Assembly: GCA_034008185.1 (NCBI GenBank)
Contig: CM067084.1
Span: 62,696,599-62,760,598 of the forward strand
Length of the DNA stretch: 64,000 nucleotides
Source: Gorsachius magnificus
Taxonomy: Eukaryota; Chordata; Aves; Pelecaniformes; Ardeidae
Direction: 5' to 3'
This document shows, one piece after another, positions 39,201 through 64,000 of this stretch; position 1 is the first letter of the stretch, and the number at the start of each line of letters is the position of its first letter. The notes beneath the pieces were generated by a model. That model was not told where the DNA came from and ran no database searches. It was given only the letters and a program-made list of their open reading frames with translations. A program made the position numbers and the translations under genes.

Positions 39201-41353
39201 CCTGTGTGCACAATTTAAGGTACATATTAACAATTTGATTACATATAGTTTTTCCAAGTATCTTCCATTTTATTTGTTAAACTGCTAGGAACTCCTCTGA
39301 GGATGTGTGAGAATTCTGCAGAAAAGTCTTCTTCCTGAATGTATTGTGCCTCATCTGTGTAGAATTTGGGAGATACACAAGAAAAACAAGATTGAAGAAA
39401 GAAAAGATAGCACTTCATGTTTACATAATTGAACGTCATTCCAAACAACTAAAAATCCTCTCTTGCCTTTTGCAGGATGACTGTGTGATGCTAATCTAAG
39501 TGTCTGATTTCAGACCCAGCGTCCCAAAACACAGAAATACTGAGCGTTCACCCACAGCTCAAGCCAATGTATGGGGGGATGAGCTTCTACAGAAGTTGTC
39601 ATAAAGGTTGTAAGACTCTGAAAAATCAAATCCTTTGTACAACGAATGCTCATGCTTCTCTCATACTGCAGTGATGAGCATCAAGAAAACCGCAGGAAAT
39701 TAATAAAGGTAAGATCAAAGGAGAGTTTGAGCAGTATGCAATAAGTTTAGAATCAGGTATAAAATAGCAAGTTTAAGCAGTTGCTAACTGCACATCACTC
39801 GTGCTAAATGGAGATTAAAAAAAATCTCTAACCTGCTGGCTCATGTATTTCACAAGTACAAAAGAGGTCAGCGTCCACTAGTTCTGTTCTTTCCTTAATC
39901 CTGAGTCACGCTTCTAAAATTACATTTTTGGAAAGTGCACCAGAAGGAAAAACGAGTTAAGAACAAGGTTTTTAAATGTGAACACAGAGTAGAAAAACTT
40001 ATCTTTGTGGGCAGTTCCAACTTCACAAATATAGCTTCCTTAAATAAAAACTTGCTTGCAAGTTAAATTTTACTTCAGCCTTGATGCAAGGCTAAAGTCC
40101 CTCCAAGAAGATCAATAAGGTTGTTACTCTCTTCCTTTTTTTTCCCTTCCTAGAAATCTTTTCAGTTGTCTCTGCAGATTAACCACATGCATCGCCAGGT
40201 TATCACCAACAGCTTGCTTTGCTTCATAGAAGTTAAAGCAAGGGGATGAGACTGGTTACACCAAACATTTCCCTGTTTCCTTTGGTGGCAAACAGAAGTT
40301 GAGGAGTTACGGGTGCTTGCCCTACCACTCCTGCAGCATGAAGCGCTTGCCTGGAGCCACTGAAGCTTCGCACCCAAAGCTTCAGGCACCTTCGAGTGCC
40401 TGAGAGCTCCCTGGTTACCGAGTGCACTGCGGGCTTTGGTGGGTTTTCTGTGTTTCTGGCAGGAAAGTGGGGTTTTCCTCAGCAGTCAGTTTCAGAGAAG
40501 ACTCTGCAGACTGAGACCAGCTCCAGCAAATCATCACAGTTGGTAAAGAATCTTTTACCATGTTTTAAGTTAAACTTTTTAGTTGTGGCGAGGAAGCATT
40601 TGAACAACTTACAGAATCGTAGAACGGTCTGGGTTGGAAGGGACCTCTAAAGGTCATCTAGTCCATCCCCCCTGCCATCTTCAGCTAGATCAGGTTGCTC
40701 AGAGCCCCGTCCAACCTGACCTTGAATGCTTCCAGGGATGGGGCATTTACCACCTCTCCAGACAACCTGTTCCAGTGTTTCACCACCCTCATTGCAAAAA
40801 ATTTCTTCCTTATATCTAGTGGGAATCTACCCTCTTTTAGTTTAAAACCATTACCCCTTGTCCTATTGCAACAGGCCCCGCTAAAACGTTTGATCCTATC
40901 TTTCCTATAGGCCCCATTTAAGTACTGAAAGGCCGCAATCAGGTCTCCCCGCACCCTTCTCTTCTCCAGGCTGAAGAGGCCCAGCTCTCTCAGCCTGGCC
41001 TCACAGGAGAGGGGCTCCAGCCCCCTGACGGCAACTTCTTTAACTGCATCGAAATCCTCCTCACCACTCCAGCGGACAGCTAAAGGCGGATCTGGACCAC
41101 AGGCCGACACCTGAAGGGAGACTACTACGAGTTTTATTATTACTTTTCTGAAATACCGCCAGGCGAGCAGAAAGCCCCTCGGGAGCTGCTCACCCAGCGG
41201 CAGCCCCCAGCGCGCCCCCGCGCCCGCCCCCGCGCAGGGACTCACTGTACTCCTCCGGCAGCAGCAGCGGCCGGAAGTAGATGGGGTACAAGGCGGCCCC
41301 CACCACGGCCACGAAGCCCCGAAGATACCGAGCGTGCGGGAAAGCCCCGCCAT
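36238..41353 (-). CDS. SMIM20: SMIM20 (MITRAC7; phoenixin precursor), three coding exons, frameshift in exon 1
   Basis: Small integral membrane protein 20 is a single-pass mitochondrial inner-membrane protein that supports cytochrome c oxidase assembly by stabilising newly made COX1 (known as MITRAC7). Its C-terminus is also the reported source of the amidated phoenixin peptides. The minus-strand coding exons are 41353-41246, 37642-37586 and 36275-36238, all with GT-AG introns. With one missing base allowed in exon 1 they give 67 residues, the same length as the human protein as I recall it. The membrane segment is at about residues 8-27, the conserved YPIYFRPL block at about 23-30, and the C-terminus is WSDPFGRK. 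The ATG at 41353 has purine at -3 and G at +4. As written, exon 1 changes frame at the GGGG run 41317-41320. SEL1L3 lies head to head on the other strand. Confidence 0.95.
37586..37642 (-). CDS. SMIM20: SMIM20 exon 2
   Basis: A 57-base exon with acceptor CTGTTTTCCAG and donor CAG|GTATAC. It contributes the second and third bases of a lysine codon, then 18 codons KEQSINRAGIIQEDIQPA and the first base of a glycine codon. It matches the mammalian block KEQAINRAGIVQEDVQPP apart from conservative changes. Open sequence beyond the donor, toward 37503, is intron read-through. Confidence 0.96.
40613..41033 (-). mobile_element. CR1 LINE 3' fragment in SMIM20 intron 1
   Basis: A minus-strand CR1 end of about 420 bases. 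The plus strand shows AGAATCGTAGAACGGTCTGG at the 3' terminus, and the coding remnant [18 protein letters not shown] near the 5' truncation. It inserted about 210 bases from the exon 1 donor, at the edge of the CpG island, in the same transcriptional orientation as SMIM20. Confidence 0.94.
41246..41353 (-). CDS. SMIM20: SMIM20 exon 1, with a 1-base deletion breaking the frame
   Basis: ATG at 41353-41351 opens MAGLSRTLGIFG, matching the expected N-terminus and the start of the membrane helix. After the GGGG run at 41320-41317 the family sequence continues in another frame as GFVAVVGAALYPIYFRPL and then LLPEEY, ending at donor TACA|GTGAGT. The exon is 108 bases where 109 are needed (36 codons plus one base). 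The second frame has no nearby ATG and is open upstream only as an arginine/proline-rich island artefact starting at 41831, so an automatic gene model would probably be wrong here. Confidence 0.93.
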
Positions 41354-41366
41354 CGCCGGCCACAAC

Positions 41367-41408
41367 CCGGAAGCTACGCGGCTCCTGCTTCCGGGACACG
41401 CCGGAAGC
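41367..41408 (-). promoter_or_regulatory. Three CCGGAAGC (ETS/GABP-type) motifs upstream of SMIM20 ATG
   Basis: The octamer CCGGAAGC occurs at 41367-41374 (plus), 41387-41394 (as GCTTCCGG) and 41401-41408 (plus), 14 to 55 bases upstream of the SMIM20 start codon. A related CCGGAAGT lies inside exon 1 at 41271-41278. This is the core recognised by ETS factors including GABP (NRF-2), which is known to drive many nuclear genes for cytochrome oxidase and is common in bidirectional CpG promoters. Binding is inferred. Confidence 0.6.
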
Positions 41409-43588
41409 GGCGCGGCACCTGCGGAACCCGCCCCCTCCGGACTGTCCCGGCCCGGCCCAGCAAGAGCGGCGCCGCGGCGGAGAGCGCCCCCGCGCGGGGC
41501 GGCGGGACACAGCCCGCTGCCGGCCCCCCGGCGAGGCGGGGTGGGGGCCCGTTGGCAGCCGGCCCGGCGGACGGCGGCAGCTGGGGACGAGGGCGGCCAC
41601 CGCGCAGCCCCCGGGCCGCGCTCGCGGCGGCGGCGCCCCCCGCACCCGGCCCCGGGGCCCCCCCCCCCTGCCCGGCGGCGGTGCGGGGCCCGGCGCGGCT
41701 TGCCCCGGCCCGGCCTTGCCCGGGCGACGGCCCCTCCTCCAGGAAGCCGGATCTACCGCATCCTTGTCGGCGGGGACAGCCGTGCGCTCCCGGCCGCGCT
41801 GGGCAGCGCTGCGCCGCCTGCGCGGCAGCATGCGGCCCCCGGCTGAGCCCCCCGCCGCGCCGGTGCGGGGCTGCAGGTTGTGGGCGCGGGGCGGAGCGGG
41901 AGGCGCAGCCCCCGGTAGGGCGCTGGAGGGCGTGTGCGGGGGCGAGCGGGGCCCGGCCTGGGCTGGGGCCCGGGCCCGCTCCGGCCGCCTGGCCGAGCCC
42001 GGGGCCGCCTCTCGTAGCCAGCCCCGCGGTTGCCCGGCCTGGCCCGGCTCCCCCCTCTCCTTAGGGGGGGGGGTTTCTTACTCCTAAGGTAAGCTGCCTT
42101 ACCGAGCTGGGGAACATCAGGTCGTAAAATCAAAGCGCTAAGAAAAAATCAGAGTATTAAAAAGCTTTCCGGCCTAGGTGACATTAAATTTCTGGGTTTG
42201 AAAGAAGGGGGGTGCCTTTGACGTCCACTTACAGATGCACGTGTGAGTGGTGCTGCGCTGGCGTACGGAAACAACTGCATTGTAGGGGCATCTACTAAAC
42301 TACTTTTTCCTCTTCTGTGCTGCTAAACACAAACTCCGTTTAAAGTCTCTGTGTGCCTGTACGATATTGATGCTGATTATTGGGAGCAGATCAACACCCT
42401 TTTTGGCACATCTCCTTTTCACACAACTTAAAACCTAGCATGACGTGGCAGGCGTTCACAGGTAAAGGACCACGGTTATCTTCAGACTTTGTGCAAACAG
42501 GTGCAGCTTCATAGGGTTACGTGGAATTTCTGCAGGGTCCTGCTGAGATCTTATTCCAGCAAGTGAAGGAACGTTTTCTCATGACTTCTGCAATATTACA
42601 CTACTGCAGATTCTCACTTTCCTTCCAGTTGTTGTGATTGCCTCCCCCAGTGATTTTTTTTATCCCAAATCTAATGGGATGACTTGGGCTAGGTCCTTTA
42701 GATTCAGCTGGTTTTAGAAACAGATGAAGAAAAAAACTTTCACAGCTTCTGTGCTTAAGTTTCCCCACACAGCGAAGCCTCTATTCTTGTTGAACTCTGC
42801 CTAGTTTATGGTAGTGTTTTGAATCCAGCGTAGCTGGCCCCTTTGCTGTGCTGGGAAAGTTTTATATTTAAATCTCATTGTCACACTTACTGTGTAATCC
42901 TTTCATCCTCACTCTCTGTAGTCAGAGATTATGCACAATTAACTCTGCCTTGTCTGAGATAACTGGGAGGGAAGAACTAGGGTTCCTCACTGGGTGGGAA
43001 CATTTCAATAACGTGCATGCTATGTGGTGCGCTGGGGAGCACTGTGTAGAGGCAACCAAGTGGTAACGAAGACTCAGCCGTGGTCTGGAAGAGTATGGTC
43101 TGCGGTCTCTGCCATGGCTGCATTGGTGTGGGGTCCCTCGGGGGTCTTTGCACCCTGCTCCATAGTGGATAAACCTCCTGAAGGGTTTGTTAGCCGTGGT
43201 GTAACAGCAGACCCAAACGGGCTTCATGTATTTTTGCAGCATGTGTCTCAATTAATACACAGGCACCAAAGAATACAAAGAAAGCTTTCTTGAGTAATTC
43301 TATGGGAGCCATTTAGCAGAACAGGCACTAAGGGAAAGGCAGTAAGACCAGAATGGCTGAAGCTAACCTTATGCATCAGTAGTCACGGTGCATTGTGCTT
43401 AAGTGCTCTAGGAACATCATGGAGTTTGTTCTACAAGGCTTTGGGTTGCAGAGGTTACTACCTTGGGAACTCCACCACGGAATTTCTGCCATTTGTTGGA
43501 AGTCAGATGGTCACATTCATACACTGCTGTATCTTTGTTAAAGAACTGTGCCAGACCCAAGCTGTCTTTGCTGGAGGCCAGCTCCTGT

Positions 43589-43962
43589 ATCGTAGAATCA
43601 TTTAGGTTGGAAAAGACCTTTAAGATCATCAAGTCCAACTGTTAACCTAACCCCGCCATTCCACCACTAAACCATATCCCTAAGCGCCATGTCTACACGT
43701 CTTTGAAATACCTGCAGGGATGGGGATTCAACCACTTCCCCGGGCAGCCTGTTCCAGTGCTTTGACTACTCTTTCAGTAAGGAAATTTTTCCTAATGTTC
43801 AATGTAAACCTCCCTGGGCGCAACTTGAGGCCATTTCCCCTTGTCCTATTGCCCATTACCAGGGAGAAGAGACTGACCCCCACCTCGCTACAACCTCCTT
43901 TCAGGTAGTTGTAGAGAGCGAGAAGGTCACCCCTCAGCCTCCTTTTCTCCAGGCTCAATCTC
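43589..43962 (-). mobile_element. CR1 LINE 3' fragment
   Basis: A minus-strand CR1 end of about 370 bases between the CpG island and SEL1L3 coding exon 2. The plus strand shows TCGTAGAATCATTTAGGTTGG at the 3' terminus, and the fragment is truncated after the complement of [11 protein letters not shown]. If SEL1L3 transcription starts in the island, this copy is in its first intron, antisense to the gene. Confidence 0.93.
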
Positions 43963-44021
43963 TGTGTTGGATAAAACCCTGAGAAAATTGAGCTGGCTGT
44001 GTGTACTTGGACAGTAAATGT

Positions 44022-44034
44022 GGGGGGGGGGGGG
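44022..44034. repeat. Poly-G tract (G13)
   Basis: A run of 13 G just past the CR1 fragment, G-quadruplex prone and error prone. Shorter G runs occur at 11043-11053 (11) and 42064-42073 (10), the latter inside the CpG island next to the candidate SEL1L3 exon 1 donor. Confidence 0.85.
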
Positions 44035-46295
44035 TAAGCACACAATGGTACCACAGTGCTTCGTAGCATCTGCCTGTTAGACTTCTACATTTTGGGATAA
44101 CCACATGGCATTACTTTCATTATAACCGTCTTCCTCATGACACAGCCCACATATCACAAGGATTAAGCTGCTTACAAGTACTCCTTATTGTAAGACAAAA
44201 AAACCCATGAGAAGTATGAATGATAACCATCAAGTAGAAGAGGTTTAGAATAATTTGTGATTGCTGCTATGTGTTTTTAATGCTTTTAGAGGTATCTATA
44301 AGAAAGAAGAATTATGTAGGAAATGTAAAAGAACAGTATCTTTATCAAGTCAAGCTCTGAAAGATTCAAATTAGTATTAAAATTAAGGTTCTGTCATCAA
44401 CTTTTATATCACTATTTGTGCACGTGTGTCATTACATGATATGGTGGTAACTTTTCCAATGGACACCAGCCTCTGTTGCTATTCCTTTTTTAACCCCTTC
44501 AGTACACATAGTTTTTACAATATCCATTTTATAGAATGGGAAACAAGGCCGAGAGGAAGGCTGTCACTCTGAAGAGACTACCTATTGTAAAAAGCTGACA
44601 TTGTGGAGTGTTTTGCACTTTTATAGCATTTTGTGTGTTCAAAGTGTATATCTTGGTGCTTACACACATGTTTATGAGTGTTCAGCATCATTTCACATGT
44701 GGCTTCCAGTGTCTCTTGTTGGACACAAGAAGAGAAAAAGTACCCGGTTGTTCTTGTGGAAAGTGGTTTAAGTGGCAAGTTCAGGGAGACCTAGGAAGAC
44801 TTAAATAAATAAGTTATCTGGAGTTACCCAGCTGCTAGCAATGATATCGAGCTTTCTCACCCAGAAGGTCCCTCATTTATATGTCTTCCAGCTTCCGCCT
44901 TAAATAAAGTCAAGGTTTTGCAGTAAATAGTCTCCTCTATGCACTGTTGTGTTCCACCTGCAACCCTACAGCTCTTTTGTGCCTTTAAGGAGGCAGGGAT
45001 CTGGGGGAAAAATAACATTTGATCACGTAGTTAAATCCAAAATTCTCATCTATAGGAACAAGGAATTAGTATAGCTAAATTTAGTTCTGCCTTTCCCTAA
45101 TATTTACACCTTCACAGGTTTTGCTGGCTTGATGTTTTTTCAGTGCAGCTCTCAAGGAGTGTCAACATTTTCTTAAGGAATAAAAAGCAAAATAGTTTAT
45201 TGTTAGGGACTTTTACTGATCCCCATATTGGATCGTGGGCAAGGTCTTGTCCTCCAGGTGCGTGATACATAATTCCGATAGTTAGAAATGTACTAGCATC
45301 TTGGCTGAAGCTTTTAAATATTTTGAGACTCACAGTGAAAAAGCCATCAATCCAAGGTAGGTAGCCAGGATAAATTTCAGTTCGATTTGTTTAAGCTTAG
45401 CAAAGTTAAAAGTCACGCAGGACAGATCTTGGTCTAAGCAATCTTGACGACCAGCTTCCATGGTAATCCTAAGTGACAACTCTGAATATTTTAGATGGAT
45501 CAGGGGACCCGGCAGAAGTGCTGTGTTGGTGGCTGGCCCTCTGAGCTGAGTAATCCTCAATATCCTTGGCAGTGCCTCAAGCCGGATGCTGACTGCAGAG
45601 CAGAACGAAAGGAGGCTGTTTGAAGCCTTAGAGACAAGAACTTCAGCATGGAGGGTAATCCTGGTGTATGTCCAAGCACGCACTCTCAAAATATATTATA
45701 ATGTACATGGATAGCTATAGAGAGCAAAAACTGAGCAAATAAGCATTGGTCTTGCTTCTTGATTTTTTCTTCATGCATTCATTCTCAGGAAACCACTGTG
45801 AGCTGCCTTAGTTGTTATTCTGCTCTTTAGGTACCTGCATAAGAGGTAATAATATTAGCTAACTTTAAAAAGATCTAGAAACATCAGGCTGTGGCAGCAC
45901 AAGTGAGCAATAATATGATGAATAAATGCCAGTCCATTTCAGTATATACCCTTTAGGCCTGCTCCTAGGAGCATGTGTAAATAGCATGACGTGTAAGTCA
46001 GTATCTTAGACCGGATTCCACTTGCAGAAAGGCCGGAGGATACGCCCTGTAAATACAGTTTGTTTGTAGACACATATGCAATGTTGAGAACTTGGTGTAG
46101 GGGAGTTGTTACCATTAAAACCTTGATGGTAGCTCTTCAGTAATCCACATCTACTTGCCATGTGAAAGAATCCTGGTATTTTGGAGTTTGGGTATGGTAT
46201 ATAAACCTTCTGCTTGTGCAGTGTTCTGTTGTGAGTATATTAGTAATCACGTAAACTTAGATTCTCTGGTTAATGTGTTTTGGGTTTTTTTCCAG

Positions 46296-63998
<17,703 letters not shown>

Positions 63999-64000
63999 AC

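Larger units (their letters stand above)
41150..42110. promoter_or_regulatory. CpG island between SMIM20 and SEL1L3, probable bidirectional promoter
   Basis: About 1 kb of very GC-rich, CpG-dense DNA in an AT-rich window. It covers SMIM20 coding exon 1 on the minus strand and extends toward SEL1L3 on the plus strand. Long open frames across it on both strands are composition artefacts rather than genes. A strong plus-strand donor, CTCCTAAG|GTAAGC (intron starts at 42089), at the island's edge is a candidate end for a non-coding first exon of SEL1L3. The bidirectional promoter role is inferred from position and composition. Confidence 0.8.

Noticed and set aside
41190..41831. Minus-strand open frame of 213 codons through the CpG island, rich in arginine and proline
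   Set aside because: Only its last part (the YPIYFRPL to EEY block) is real SMIM20. The rest is upstream island DNA that is open because GC-rich sequence has few stop codons. The true start is the ATG at 41353 in the frame before the 1-base deletion.
41281..42087. Plus-strand open frame of 268 codons in the CpG island
   Set aside because: Low-complexity proline, alanine, arginine and glycine with no recognisable domain or signal peptide. It overlaps SMIM20 exon 1 and is explained by base composition.
46155..46295. Upstream extension of the SEL1L3 exon at 46296 as an alternative N-terminus
   Set aside because: The stretch lacks family similarity, and ends in a pyrimidine-rich tract plus CAG, a textbook splice acceptor. 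The in-frame ATG at 46194 gives no convincing signal peptide.

Overview
The window is vertebrate nuclear DNA, almost certainly from a bird. It has intron-rich GT-AG genes, one GC-rich CpG island, no operons, and many interspersed CR1 LINE copies ending in the avian-type tail with ATTCTATGA repeats. No Alu- or L1-like sequence was seen. Two genes are well supported, in the order and orientation I recall for the SEL1L3-SMIM20 neighbourhood of human chromosome 4p15.

Layout. Positions 1 to about 36,000 look intergenic. No convincing host exon was found there, only CR1 copies: a 1.95 kb minus-strand copy near 2.2-4.1 kb, an old decayed copy near 26.4 kb, a roughly 2.9 kb plus-strand copy with endonuclease and reverse transcriptase near 31.0-33.9 kb, and several short tails. 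There is also an LTR-like stretch near 34.9-35.7 kb and one GC-rich patch near 5.8-6.2 kb.

SMIM20 lies on the minus strand, 41,353 down to 36,238, as three coding exons. It is a 67-residue mitochondrial inner-membrane protein whose C-terminus is the source of the phoenixin peptides. Exon 1 in this sequence lacks one base in a GGGG run (41,317-41,320), which breaks the reading frame. Exons 2 and 3 are intact.

A CpG island at about 41.15-42.1 kb separates SMIM20 from SEL1L3, which runs the other way on the plus strand. Twelve consecutive coding exons (46,296 to 63,953; 683 codons in one continuous frame, all GT-AG) encode the luminal N-terminal part, the LamG/ConA-like region and the first Sel1-like repeats. 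The signal-peptide exon was not found, and the 3' part of the gene continues beyond the window.

The island probably acts as a head-to-head promoter. Three identical CCGGAAGC (ETS/GABP-type) octamers lie just upstream of the SMIM20 start codon. I found no evidence for an undescribed multi-gene system. The observations most worth checking are the SMIM20 frameshift, the ETS-motif cluster, the missing first exon of SEL1L3, and inverted CR1 copies inside a SEL1L3 intron.
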